From contig JABSRT010000035.1 of assembly GCA_013214945.1 (NCBI GenBank), forward strand, positions 1 to 36,602: a stretch of DNA of 36,602 nt. The letters run 5' to 3'. The notes beneath the pieces were generated by a model that searched no databases, had not been told where the DNA came from, and was given only the letters and a program-made list of their open reading frames with translations. The translations under genes and the position numbers were made by a program. This document shows, in pieces, positions 24,988 to 31,851 of this stretch (position 1 is the first letter of the stretch; each line of letters starts with the position of its first letter). The stretch is from Gammaproteobacteria bacterium. Lineage in GTDB: Bacteria > Pseudomonadota > Gammaproteobacteria > Enterobacterales > Psychrobiaceae.

Positions 24988-25556
24988 CAGGCAATACCCA
25001 ATATTTCACGCTTGATCATCGCGACACCATCACTGGTTAATCCCGCTTGCTTAGCCACTTCTTCAGCCGCATCTGCCGCTTGTTCGGCAAAGGCTAGTCT
25101 GATTTCTTTCTCGCGCTTGTGTGACGTAGTGGCCGCTTTTTCCAGCTTTTCAATCCCCGTGGCCAAGTCTTTAATAAACTTAGGTTCAACGGTTTCACCC
25201 GATTGTGACTTCTTTAACACCTGTTCAAACGCCAGTGTTCGCACCATTTCAATCAAAATTTGACTGACATCGCCACTGGGTTTATTACCCAATTTAGCCA
25301 CCCATTGCTCAGACACCGCACGCGCCTCGGCGATGCGCTGGCCAGCGGTAGCCATCTGTGTTGAATAGCGGTTGATGCCAGGCTTAGATATTTGGTCACC
25401 TTCACACAAGCCAGCATCGAGGATTAAAGTATTAACGTGATCAACAATCGCCGCTTGAGTCATCTTGCCATCACGCAACAGCTCATCGAGCTTGGCTTTA
25501 ATTGCATCAGGCAGTAGCTTGATTTTAGATGGCTTACCTCGGGTTTTACGTTCCAT
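24987..25556 (-). CDS. Terminase small subunit, DUF3486 (Mu gp27-like)
   Basis: A 189-residue protein with a basic N-terminus (MERKTRGKPSKIKLLPD) and helix-turn-helix-type region (about 20-75: IKAKLDELLRDGKMTQAAIVDHVNTL). A long helical portion follows. This is the usual DUF3486 arrangement. It recognises phage DNA ends and delivers them to the large subunit. Confidence 0.92.
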   Translation of the reverse strand: MERKTRGKPSKIKLLPDAIKAKLDELLRDGKMTQAAIVDHVNTLILDAGLCEGDQISKPGINRYSTQMATAGQRIAEARAVSEQWVAKLGNKPSGDVSQILIEMVRTLAFEQVLKKSQSGETVEPKFIKDLATGIEKLEKAATTSHKREKEIRLAFAEQAADAAEEVAKQAGLTSDGVAMIKREILGIA

Positions 25557-25567
25557 CGATAAACCCT

Positions 25568-25864
25568 CTAATCAGATGCTCTTGGGCGTTTAATACCAAG
25601 AACAGTCGTTAAGCCCTCAACCACGTCTTGACCGCGAGCGGTTAATTCAGCAATAAGGTAAGCCCCTTTGTTTTCAATACGCACCAGGCTTTGTTCGGCT
25701 AGCCACGTCAAATGTGTTTTAACCAAGTCGTTACTCATATCAACGCCAAACTCAGCGCAGCCATCACGCACCATCGAGTTATTAGCGCCAAAGCCCGTCA
25801 TTGCATGAAGCGAGCGCAATATTGATAGCCGTTCATGTTCATTTTTAATTTGTTGTAATGCCAT
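25568..25864 (-). CDS. Mu gp26-like winged-helix protein
   Basis: A 98-residue protein beginning MALQQIKNEHERLSILRSL, with a winged-helix pattern (SNDLVKTHLTWLAEQSLVRIEN then AYLIAELTARGQDVVEG). It matches the VpaChn25_0724-type phage family that sits just upstream of the DUF3486 gene. It is probably a DNA-binding packaging or late-expression accessory. Function in Mu is not established. Confidence 0.82.
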   Translation of the reverse strand: MALQQIKNEHERLSILRSLHAMTGFGANNSMVRDGCAEFGVDMSNDLVKTHLTWLAEQSLVRIENKGAYLIAELTARGQDVVEGLTTVLGIKRPRASD

Positions 25865-25877
25865 TATTATTCTCAGT

Positions 25878-26066
25878 TCAAATCATCAATAAAAATTTAC
25901 ATAGCCAAAGACCAGCAGCCATTAGCCCCAAACCTGCAACCAAATCTAATTTACAAAAAGGCCAATTGCGGTAGGACCACGGCGTAATAACCATCCCAGC
26001 GAGTATTAAAACGATTGCAATTAATCCCAGGGCAAAACAGCCGGTGCCGTAAACAAATGGATTCAT
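25878..26066 (-). CDS. Small two-helix membrane protein
   Basis: A 62-residue protein made almost wholly of two hydrophobic helices (about 6-30 and 42-60) with a short WSYRNWPFCKLD loop. Its start overlaps the DUF2730-like gene by 4 bp. Its place in the lysis/terminase interval suggests a lysis accessory such as an antiholin or spanin partner. No family is recognised. Confidence 0.65.
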   Translation of the reverse strand: MNPFVYGTGCFALGLIAIVLILAGMVITPWSYRNWPFCKLDLVAGLGLMAAGLWLCKFLLMI

Positions 26067-26365
26067 GTTTTTTTCCCACTCAGTTCGTTTTCTAATAACA
26101 GATTGCTCAGATGCTCAAAACGCTTTATCAGTTGTGACACACCTTTTAATTCGCCACTGAGTCCAATCATCTGCAACTCCAGTTTATGCAGCCGTTCGCT
26201 GTCTGGCATGGCTTGAACAGCCTGTTCCAGCTTTTCAACCTGTACCGCCAACTTGTCATGCTCATCTTTCCTGGCGAACTGCTTTGACAACGCCCAGACA
26301 ACCACCACAAACAAGACATTACCTATCGCAAATAACCACTTCCAATACTGCTCAAACCATTCCAT
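26063..26365 (-). CDS. DUF2730-like membrane-anchored coiled-coil protein (Mu gp25-like)
   Basis: A 100-residue protein with one N-terminal membrane helix (about 8-27) followed by a basic boundary (KQFARKDEHDK) and a coiled coil up to the C-terminus. This is the DUF2730 pattern. With an N-in anchor and long periplasmic coil it may act as an inner-membrane spanin; no outer-membrane spanin lipoprotein was found next to it. Confidence 0.78.
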   Translation of the reverse strand: MEWFEQYWKWLFAIGNVLFVVVVWALSKQFARKDEHDKLAVQVEKLEQAVQAMPDSERLHKLELQMIGLSGELKGVSQLIKRFEHLSNLLLENELSGKKT

Positions 26366-26586
26366 TAACGGCTCCTTATTTCATTGAGACTCTGGCAATC
26401 AATGCAACGAACGACGTCAGGCAATGCCGCTATACGCGCTTTAGGTACTTCACCATCACAATCTAAGCAATAACGAATTCCTCCGATGTTGTTGGGCTTT
26501 TCTTTAGATTTAGCCAATTGACGATTTATCGCGTCCTGGCGTTGTAATAGCTCTAGTTCTTTTGCCGCATCGACTGTATCGGTCAT
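26365..26586 (-). CDS. TraR/DksA-type zinc finger protein
   Basis: A 73-residue protein with an N-terminal helix and a C4 zinc finger (YCLDCDGEVPKARIAALP and VRCIDCQ; Cys at about 40, 43, 61, 64). TraR-type proteins bind in the secondary channel of RNA polymerase and change promoter choice without ppGpp. Phage copies are common between lysis and packaging genes. It overlaps the holin gene by 4 bp, so it is a late product. Confidence 0.88.
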   Translation of the reverse strand: MTDTVDAAKELELLQRQDAINRQLAKSKEKPNNIGGIRYCLDCDGEVPKARIAALPDVVRCIDCQSLNEIRSR

Positions 26587-27128
26587 TTTTGATTCCTTGC
26601 GATAATCTGATTTTTATCCTGGCTAGACTTCGAGGAGCCAAACCAAAAGTTAAGAATTTGCGGAATAGCAGCGGTTAATACACCAACCACAGTGCCAAGC
26701 ATGCCAAAAAGCAGTGGATTAATTTGTTTATCGGGATCGAAGTTAACGGCGTAATAAGCAAGCAACCCTGTAATGATGAAATAACCCAACACAAACAAAG
26801 CTGACAGCACCATTTGCGGCGCACTGTTGACGTTAAATAATTGACGGGCACTGGTGCGATCTTTGTATTCAAGTTCAGATTCAGCTATATCAAGTTCTTT
26901 AAGCTGTACCTGCAAATCGGCATCACATTTTCTAATCGCAATTAACTGCTCAGGTATTGCGTTTTTGATTTCTTTGGCCAATTGCTTTGGCTCTGTGGTA
27001 TCGGTTCCAAGTGCCAGCTGTACCGCCGATATGGCTAACGCAGCATAGGGACCACCAATTATTTTTCCTGCCAGTGGCGCAATGGCCGAGAGCGTATTGC
27101 CTAAATCAAAATCACTGAACCAGCTCAT
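26583..27128 (-). CDS. Holin, GTA-type 3TM family
   Basis: A 181-residue protein with an N-terminal amphipathic region (APLAGKIIGGPYAALAISAVQLALG), a helical charged middle, and two clear membrane helices at about 107-128 and 140-162. This is the plan of three-helix holins. It would permeabilise the inner membrane to release the endolysin. It overlaps the endolysin stop by 4 bp. Confidence 0.82.
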   Translation of the reverse strand: MSWFSDFDLGNTLSAIAPLAGKIIGGPYAALAISAVQLALGTDTTEPKQLAKEIKNAIPEQLIAIRKCDADLQVQLKELDIAESELEYKDRTSARQLFNVNSAPQMVLSALFVLGYFIITGLLAYYAVNFDPDKQINPLLFGMLGTVVGVLTAAIPQILNFWFGSSKSSQDKNQIIARNQK

Positions 27129-27700
27129 GCGCTGTCACCGACAAGAACCCTCGCAGACCAATCACTAAGATTGTAGCGAACAGCGACTTGATGAAGGTGC
27201 ATCTGTAACTTGGTAATGCGGTTCATCCAACCCAGTAAGAACCGATTTTGAGAAGGGTCATTCACCACAATACGGGCATAACGACGACAGCGACGTGCTA
27301 AGAATAAAGCGAGTAAATCACTGTGGTTTGAATCAAGAATACGACCAATGGTTTTATTGCCGATAATGCCATCGGGTTTGGCACCGGCAGCGCGTTGCAG
27401 TATTTCAACCGCACCACGAACGCCATGATTAACGGCTGCATCAAACAGTGCTATGGCGATAATCGACGGCAGCTGCTCAGCATGACAGGCACGCCAAAAA
27501 TCACGATGATAAATCATTTTGGCCTTGGCCAGCGTTAGGGTATTGAAATCAAGATTAGGGTAAGAGCGACGGCTCAGGCCATACAGCGTTTCACCGCCAC
27601 GGTCTGTTGCATCGTTTGAGTAACCACCTTCGGCTAACATTATCCAATTAAAGGCAACATCAAAAGCACTGTGGTATTTATTAAAGTTTTTTATATTCAT
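27125..27700 (-). CDS. Endolysin, glycosyl hydrolase 108 family
   Basis: A 191-residue muramidase. The catalytic Glu is in LAEGGYSND (E24), followed by TDRGGETLYGLSRRSYP. A peptidoglycan-binding-like region covers about 100-175 (LQRAAGAKPDGIIGNKTI). There is no signal peptide, so export depends on the holin. It starts the leftward late operon. Like the protease gene it lacks a Shine-Dalgarno and shares the leader TGGTCNCATGAA and the motif 29 nt upstream. Confidence 0.93.
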   Translation of the reverse strand: MNIKNFNKYHSAFDVAFNWIMLAEGGYSNDATDRGGETLYGLSRRSYPNLDFNTLTLAKAKMIYHRDFWRACHAEQLPSIIAIALFDAAVNHGVRGAVEILQRAAGAKPDGIIGNKTIGRILDSNHSDLLALFLARRCRRYARIVVNDPSQNRFLLGWMNRITKLQMHLHQVAVRYNLSDWSARVLVGDSA

Positions 27701-27729
27701 GCGACCAGTGTGGCAGCATGAATAAGGGG

Positions 27730-27753
27730 GGTGTATTAACGCGGGTTAGTAAA
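27730..27753 (-). promoter_or_regulatory. Late promoter-like element upstream of the endolysin (Plys equivalent)
   Basis: It is identical over 24 bp to 17607-17630 and includes the dyad TAAC-GCGG-GTTA. It is followed leftward by the -10-like TTATTC and, 29 nt after the motif, by the endolysin ATG. It sits in the 83-bp gap between the cargo genes and lysis genes, the place of Plys in Mu. Confidence 0.7.
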
Positions 27754-27783
27754 GTCTATAAACATAGGTCTGTAATTGTGTAC

Positions 27784-28302
27784 TCATTGGTTTGGTATTG
27801 ATGATGGCCAGTCAACAAAATTAGCAGTGTTTGCTTTAAACCAATTTATTTTAAGTAGCTGATCATCAGCGCAGCCAAGGTTACGACTGGCATCATTACG
27901 AGCAATCTCTAATAAAATTTTCTTTACTGGGGGTTCGCCTATTTCGATAGATGTAATTTTTTTACCAATAGCAACCAATTGTTCATCAGTTAACGCTTCG
28001 CCATAACCTAGCAATTCATGATTAAGCATTAAATATTCACGGCGCAATCCATTATGAATATCACCCTTACCACGAGTATCTACAATCAAGTCTAAGCATT
28101 GCAAAATAGCAACAATGCCAGCAAGAATTACTCCATATTCCGTATTACCAACAATAGCAGCGACAGCAGAGGTTGAGAATATTAATGATAATACTCCAGT
28201 TACACGGTGATAAGTTTCAAAAAACTGCTGCCGACGCATGTGGTAATGCACGCCCAATGAAATATCAAATTGACAATCAAAAACACTTTTTTGAGGATTC
28301 AT
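27784..28302 (-). CDS. Two-helix membrane protein, SLATT-like
   Basis: A 172-residue protein. An amphipathic start (HYHMRRQQFFETYHRVTG) leads into two adjacent membrane helices (about 35-55 and 57-76), then a helical cytoplasmic domain with GYGEALTDEQLVAIGKKI. This plan, a basic helix plus a two-helix hairpin and long cytoplasmic helices, resembles SLATT-type effectors found in nucleotide-signalling and other defence systems, but I cannot show homology without a search. AAGGAA precedes the start by 5 bases. It is the last of four genes read in the repressor direction, so it may be made in the lysogen. A holin-type role is the alternative. Confidence 0.6.
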   Translation of the reverse strand: MNPQKSVFDCQFDISLGVHYHMRRQQFFETYHRVTGVLSLIFSTSAVAAIVGNTEYGVILAGIVAILQCLDLIVDTRGKGDIHNGLRREYLMLNHELLGYGEALTDEQLVAIGKKITSIEIGEPPVKKILLEIARNDASRNLGCADDQLLKINWFKANTANFVDWPSSIPNQ

Positions 28303-28310
28303 AATGTTCC

Positions 28311-28505
28311 TTACTTGTTATCGTTGCCCGAACCACCATTATCAGGCTGTTTGGGTCTTGCGAAGTGGGACGAAATTGTATTTGATTCAAGGGCAGAATC
28401 ATTTGTATAAATACTTTTCCCCCTCTCAGTTGTAACTCTTGAATCTTCATTTATGTCACGACGACTCTCGTTTCCGACTTTCTTATCTGATTTATATTTA
28501 CTCAT
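28311..28505 (-). CDS. Small polar protein, probably disordered
   Basis: A 64-residue, highly charged protein (YKSDKKVGNESRRDINEDSRV) with a Gly/Asn-rich end (DNGGSGNDNK). There is no membrane segment or predicted fold. AAGGAA precedes the ATG. It ends 8 bp before the SLATT-like gene, so the two are probably co-translated. It may be an adaptor or a regulator of its neighbour. No family is recognised. Confidence 0.55.
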   Translation of the reverse strand: MSKYKSDKKVGNESRRDINEDSRVTTERGKSIYTNDSALESNTISSHFARPKQPDNGGSGNDNK

Positions 28506-28635
28506 TATAGTTCCTTATTTAAAATATCAAAGTTTTTAACATATTACGAGCTAGTACTTTGCCGGCCCGCTATTTGTTTCGATGTGTGCCAAAATGCGAC
28601 AGTTCTTAGGTGTGATTTGCCTATTATATTGATTA

Positions 28636-29001
28636 TTATTTCTTAAATCTATTGTACAGTATGTATACGCTCATCAATGTAAAACCTGAAGTCATCAGCC
28701 AAGGCATTGATTGGTATATCCCAGTTAACGTCAAGGCAGCAGACGGAACAAAAAAACAGATAAATGATTTTTTCGTTCTTGTATTTTCCTCACGAATTTT
28801 AATTTTCATTAATTGCTCAGCAATAGCTGCACCACAGTTAGTGTGAGGGCAAATGATTGCTATCTTACTAACTGCTTTAAAACATGAGGGACATTTCACT
28901 TGGTTTGGATTGTTGGGATCGAATTCTGGCTCATTGAAATTATTAATTATGTCGCCCGAAGCCTGTTGGTTATTATTTCCATCAATATTTTGATCTCGCA
29001 T
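28636..29001 (-). CDS. Zinc-ribbon membrane protein with Asn/Gln-rich N-terminal motif
   Basis: A 121-residue protein. The N-terminus (about 5-22) has IDGNNNQQASGDIINN, the same kind of motif as in the upstream protein. A zinc ribbon follows (CPSC 37-40, CPHTNC 51-56), then a basic helix and two membrane helices (about 79-96 and 99-116), ending in basic residues. AGGAG lies 5 bases upstream of the ATG. The protein resembles a small membrane effector recruited through its N-terminal motif, but that is an inference. It starts 9 bp after the preceding gene. A 130-bp AT-rich gap with no clear promoter or terminator follows. Confidence 0.65.
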   Translation of the reverse strand: MRDQNIDGNNNQQASGDIINNFNEPEFDPNNPNQVKCPSCFKAVSKIAIICPHTNCGAAIAEQLMKIKIREENTRTKKSFICFFVPSAALTLTGIYQSMPWLMTSGFTLMSVYILYNRFKK

Positions 29002-29010
29002 TACTACTCC

Positions 29011-29718
29011 TTAGTCGTCTCCATACATTGCATCACATTTACGGCCTAGGTATGCAACCCACTGGTTGAATGCGGCAACAGGTATATCTTTTCGCGAAGT
29101 GTAACCTGTGATCATTTTACGTTCTGTCTTAGTAAAGGTATTGTCCCACTCAAGCTGTTCAAGGTAATCTTTTTCATATTTGAAGCATTGGGGTTTAGTG
29201 TGCATTGAGCTAGTAGTTTTGGCTTTTCGTACTTTCCCACCAATGGTGTTATCCAACTTTACCGTTAGAAAACCGATAATATCAGGTGCTAAATTTTCGT
29301 CAAAAGTAAATATTTGCTTCCAATTTTTAGGCAATAAACCAAACTCTTTAGCAAGGATTTCGTTAAAAGCAGCCCAATTGTATTTAGAACCTAAACGTTT
29401 AAATTGTTCATCTTTAATTTCTTTAATCAACGATTCTATACGTGTTCGTAAGGCTGGGTTAGCACCGATGCTATTGGGCGGTAACGGCAGTTCAATTTTA
29501 ATTGCTCGTGGGCTATTCACCGTAACATTACTGGAAATTTGGGTATTGTTATTACCTTGAATTGTCTGAGAAACTCCACCGTCATTACTAATTTGTTGGT
29601 TGCCGTCACCAACAATTGATTGAGTTTTAAATAATTGAACCACGTTGTTACGAGGCTTAGCCTTACTCAGGGCTTCTTTTATCTTATCTTTAGTCTTCTG
29701 CTCAAAATCCATTGGCAT
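29011..29718 (-). CDS. Cytoplasmic protein with GNNN-type motif, linked to the repressor
   Basis: A 235-residue protein with no membrane segment. After a basic start comes a Gly/Asn/Gln-rich segment (34-66: SIVGDGNQQISNDGG, then VSQTIQGNNNTQISSNVTV). A Pro-rich hinge (LPLPPNSIGANPAL) is followed by a helical domain (90-235) with RLGSKYNWAAFNEIL. Similar segments precede a helical domain in phage regulatory proteins I remember, often with an added HTH that is absent here. The motif could self-assemble or pair with that of the next protein. AGGAG precedes the start. The gene begins 33 bp after the repressor stop codon, so it is likely co-expressed with it in the lysogen. Confidence 0.65.
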   Translation of the reverse strand: MPMDFEQKTKDKIKEALSKAKPRNNVVQLFKTQSIVGDGNQQISNDGGVSQTIQGNNNTQISSNVTVNSPRAIKIELPLPPNSIGANPALRTRIESLIKEIKDEQFKRLGSKYNWAAFNEILAKEFGLLPKNWKQIFTFDENLAPDIIGFLTVKLDNTIGGKVRKAKTTSSMHTKPQCFKYEKDYLEQLEWDNTFTKTERKMITGYTSRKDIPVAAFNQWVAYLGRKCDAMYGDD

Positions 29719-29751
29719 TGGTACTACTCCTGCTACTTAATTATCCAATAC

Positions 29752-30177
29752 TTAAAATCCAGCAACTTTTAACATCGGTATGATGTTTTCTTTCGTCGGT
29801 ATTTCTTTTTTTAATAAAGCTTCCATTAGCAAAGCCTCTATGACGATACCTTTGCTAGCAGCAGGTAATTCCAAGTTCTGCTCATTGAGTAGGTCTTCTA
29901 GTACATGAACTATTACCGATAATTTACCTTCAAAATCAAAATATGGGCGCTCGTTTTGTAATGCTTTGGTTGTCTCTTTAGCATTAAGCGAACGAATCCC
30001 AGTTACGACAAATTGAACATCGAAGCCAAGCTTTGCCAATAGGGCCAGTTTACTTGAAGGGATAGGGTTTCCTTGTTCCCATCTATAGTAAGTAGCTTTA
30101 TTAACGCCCACTTCATCAAATACTTTTTTCTGTGAAATCTCTAATCGGTTTCTTTCAACCAGCAAAAAAGATTGCAT
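29752..30177 (-). CDS. Phage repressor, XRE family (c-like)
   Basis: A 141-residue protein with an N-terminal XRE helix-turn-helix (about 5-55: LEISQKKVFDEVGVNKATYYRWEQG) and a helical C-terminal region (about 85-140), presumably for dimerisation. There is no S24 peptidase domain, so RecA-induced self-cleavage is not expected. It is read away from the Ner-like gene and would maintain lysogeny by binding the operator-like repeats at 30173-30213. The ATG lies within the first repeat and has no Shine-Dalgarno, suggesting a leaderless or nearly leaderless message. Confidence 0.88.
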   Translation of the reverse strand: MQSFLLVERNRLEISQKKVFDEVGVNKATYYRWEQGNPIPSSKLALLAKLGFDVQFVVTGIRSLNAKETTKALQNERPYFDFEGKLSVIVHVLEDLLNEQNLELPAASKGIVIEALLMEALLKKEIPTKENIIPMLKVAGF

Positions 30178-30213
30178 ATTTGCACCATTTATATTGACAG
30201 TCGCATATTTGCA
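30173..30213. promoter_or_regulatory. Paired repressor operator-like sites
   Basis: TGCATATTTGCA at 30173-30184 and CGCATATTTGCA at 30202-30213 share 11 of 12 bases and are near-palindromes spaced by 29 bp. The first overlaps the c start codon; the second lies in the spacer of the early promoter. They would let the repressor block early transcription and control its own. Confidence 0.65.
30188..30193 (-). promoter_or_regulatory. Possible repressor promoter -10 box
   Basis: Read leftward, TATAAA lies 10 bp before the c ATG. A poor -35 (GGTTGC, 17 bp upstream) could serve. If it is used, the transcript starts at or next to the ATG, consistent with the absence of a ribosome site. Confidence 0.35.
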
Positions 30214-30222
30214 ACCTATATT
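30194..30222 (+). promoter_or_regulatory. Rightward early promoter
   Basis: TTGACA at 30194-30199, a 17-bp spacer and TATATT at 30217-30222 make a near-consensus sigma-70 promoter. It faces the Ner-like gene and transposase operon. The spacer contains one of the operator-like repeats, and a palindrome follows just downstream of the start site. Confidence 0.85.
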
Positions 30223-30240
30223 GAACTTACTTCAACAAGC

Positions 30241-30261
30241 TTACGAATCGCACATTCGTAA
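30241..30261. promoter_or_regulatory. Palindromic operator downstream of the early promoter
   Basis: TTACGAAT and ATTCGTAA form a perfect 8-bp inverted repeat around CGCAC. It lies about 12 to 33 bp past the predicted early transcription start and 30 bp before the Ner-like ATG. It differs from the GCATATTTGCA sites, so it is probably the binding site of a second regulator, most likely the Ner-like protein acting on its own promoter. Confidence 0.6.
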
Positions 30262-30291
30262 ACAGACCTTACTTAACTGGGAGATTAAAGC

Positions 30292-30564
30292 ATGAAAAGT
30301 ACTGAAATTAAAGAAGCTTTACACCTACGAGGCTTAACCTACTCAATAGTAGCCGAAGCGAGCGATACTAAAGAGTCTCATATCAGCGCGATTATTAACC
30401 GCCACAATAAATCAAAACGTGTTGCGGGTATCATAGCCAAAGCAATCGAATTGCCGTTAGAGCAAGTGTTTCCCGAGTATTTTGATTTTCCAAATCGGAT
30501 CAAGGAACAGCGAAACCAACGCCAAAAAGTTGTTGAGAATTTGCGTCAACGACTGGCATCTTAA
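30292..30564 (+). CDS. Ner-like early regulator
   Basis: A 90-residue DNA-binding protein of the Ner/Nlp type: IKEALHLRGLTYSIVAEASDTKESHISAIINRHNKSKRV, then IAKAIELPLEQVFPEYF. A basic C-terminal tail follows (RIKEQRNQRQKVVENLRQR). In Mu, Ner turns down both early and repressor promoters during lytic growth. It is the first gene of the rightward operon, has GGGAG ahead of the ATG, and is preceded by a palindrome that could be its target. Confidence 0.85.
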   Translation: MKSTEIKEALHLRGLTYSIVAEASDTKESHISAIINRHNKSKRVAGIIAKAIELPLEQVFPEYFDFPNRIKEQRNQRQKVVENLRQRLAS

Positions 30565-30628
30565 TTACTGCACAAGGCGCGAATAATAGCACTCGCAGTT
30601 TTTCTTCAAAATTTAGGGAAATATTTTT

Positions 30629-31039
30629 ATGTTGAACAACACGGCTATCGATATGTCGAGAATTAATGCAGAACTTACACCAGTTCAGCATTTGCATAAT
30701 GGTGACATCTTCAACCCACAATCCCCAAGCCACCACCTGTTGGCGTTCGTTAGAGGAAATATGGCAAAGGCGGCAGAACAGCGCTCTGACAGCGCCAATA
30801 TTGATTGGCAAGTTGCTTGCACTTTTGATTGGCAAGTCGATTGGCAATTCAGTTATGCCCAACCAGCGGTAGAACGATTCATTAGTTATATAAGATTGCA
30901 ATGCCATGATGGTTTTCTCCTTGAGTATCGGTTGCTTGTGTTTGCTAAAGGTAGCCTAAGCGACAACGGACCAGCATGGATAGAAGCAGAGGATCTATTT
31001 GTTTGGAAACGATCATCTAAGGTGGTTTCCAATGGTTAA
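30629..31039 (+). CDS. Early protein of unknown function with DWQ repeats
   Basis: A 136-residue protein without a recognised domain. The centre has three copies of a DWQ unit (IDWQVACTFDWQVDWQFSY) encoded by direct DNA repeats. The C-terminal part (LQCHDGFLLEYRLLVFAKG) is strand-rich. AGGGAAA precedes the ATG, and the stop overlaps the next start by 8 bp, so it belongs to the early operon. The opposite strand is also open over 135 codons but has no context support. Confidence 0.6.
   Translation: MLNNTAIDMSRINAELTPVQHLHNGDIFNPQSPSHHLLAFVRGNMAKAAEQRSDSANIDWQVACTFDWQVDWQFSYAQPAVERFISYIRLQCHDGFLLEYRLLVFAKGSLSDNGPAWIEAEDLFVWKRSSKVVSNG
30803..30847 (+). repeat. GATTGGCAA direct repeats
   Basis: GATTGGCAAGT occurs at 30803-30813 and 30827-30837, and GATTGGCAA at 30839-30847. 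The offsets of 24 and 12 bp are multiples of three, so they add DWQ units to the protein in frame. Confidence 0.85.
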
Positions 31040-31532
31040 ACGAAATTGGAAACGAGAAGTGCCGCATTCGATAAATCATGCATTACAACTGTGTAAAGAG
31101 CATGGATCGGTACAAAAGAATTTATCTGTCGAACGCATTGGTGACCGTATGGCCACCTCTGTAGACACCCTCTATAAATGGCTTGGTAGTGGCAAAATGC
31201 CTGTTAATCAGCTGATTAACTACGAAAGCTTAACCACTTGTAATACTCGCACTGGACGTCCGTTTGTTACTGAATATTTAGCGCACTCGCAGGGGTATCT
31301 TCTGATAAAAATGCCCAATGGCAAGAACGCCGAACATAAAGACATTTTAGAGCTAAACATTTGCATGCAGCAGTTTGTGACTCAATTGCTAGAGTTTCAA
31401 CACGGTACCGTAGCGGCAGACAAGGTGTTAGATTCGGTTAAAACACTAATGCAAGACTTAGCATTTCAACACAAAAACATAGAGCAGCATCAGCAGCCAC
31501 AACTCGATTTAGAAGGAGCAAAACATGAGTAA
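31032..31532 (+). CDS. Early DNA-binding protein, phage CII/CP76-like
   Basis: A protein of about 166 residues. I chose the ATG at 31032, with AAGGTGG upstream and an 8-bp overlap with the previous stop; a longer reading to 30999 adds 11 unlikely residues. Near the N-terminus VERIGDRMATSVDTLYKWLGSGKMPVNQL looks like a helix-turn-helix, followed by a region (TGRPFVTEYLAHSQGYLLI) similar to phage regulatory CII/CP76-type proteins. The last third is helical and ends in a Gln/His-rich tail. It probably regulates phage genes. Confidence 0.6.
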   Translation: MVKRNWKREVPHSINHALQLCKEHGSVQKNLSVERIGDRMATSVDTLYKWLGSGKMPVNQLINYESLTTCNTRTGRPFVTEYLAHSQGYLLIKMPNGKNAEHKDILELNICMQQFVTQLLEFQHGTVAADKVLDSVKTLMQDLAFQHKNIEQHQQPQLDLEGAKHE

Positions 31533-31842
31533 CGAATCACAATACCTTTCTGACCAAGTGCAGCGCACCTTAAATGTGATGTTTGTTATGGCTGGCCATG
31601 AAGCCCAAGGTATTAGCCCAAGCGAATTGGCTAAGTTAGTTGGTACATCACCAGCCAACATCACCCGTGTATTGGCCAACTTAAAACATGCACAGTTTGT
31701 CGAACTGTTACCCAGCAACAATAGCCGATGGCGGCTGGCCCCCAAGTTTGTGCAAATAGCTAACACTGTCACTATCAATATCAAACAAGCCATGCAGCAG
31801 CTGGACATCGACCAACGCAATTACAGCCTGCTAAGCCACTAG
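31525..31842 (+). CDS. Winged-helix regulator, IclR-type HTH
   Basis: A 105-residue protein in which residues 10-75 match the IclR-type winged helix: QRTLNVMFVMAGHEAQGISPSELA, then LVGTSPANITRVLANLKHAQFVELL and RWRLAPKFVQIA. There is no effector-binding domain. It overlaps the preceding gene by 8 bp, and AAGGAG lies just upstream. It may tune early or late transcription. Confidence 0.82.
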   Translation: MSNESQYLSDQVQRTLNVMFVMAGHEAQGISPSELAKLVGTSPANITRVLANLKHAQFVELLPSNNSRWRLAPKFVQIANTVTINIKQAMQQLDIDQRNYSLLSH

Positions 31843-31851
31843 GAATTCTCC

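Noticed and set aside
24865-25263. 132-codon plus-strand frame across the terminase genes
   Set aside because: It is a shadow of two well-identified terminase genes.
17607-27753. The 24-bp repeat as an attachment core or recombination site for cargo genes
   Set aside because: Copies do border cargo, but the exact 29-nt spacing to two late-gene start codons and the match to Mu Plys and PI favour a promoter.
30565-30628. Terminator after the Ner-like gene
   Set aside because: Only a 4-bp stem (GCGA/TCGC) with a T-run is present; the operon appears to continue.
30500-30907. 135-codon minus-strand frame in the early operon
   Set aside because: It overlaps the end of the Ner-like gene and the DWQ-repeat gene, which have ribosome sites and coupled stops; the minus frame has neither.
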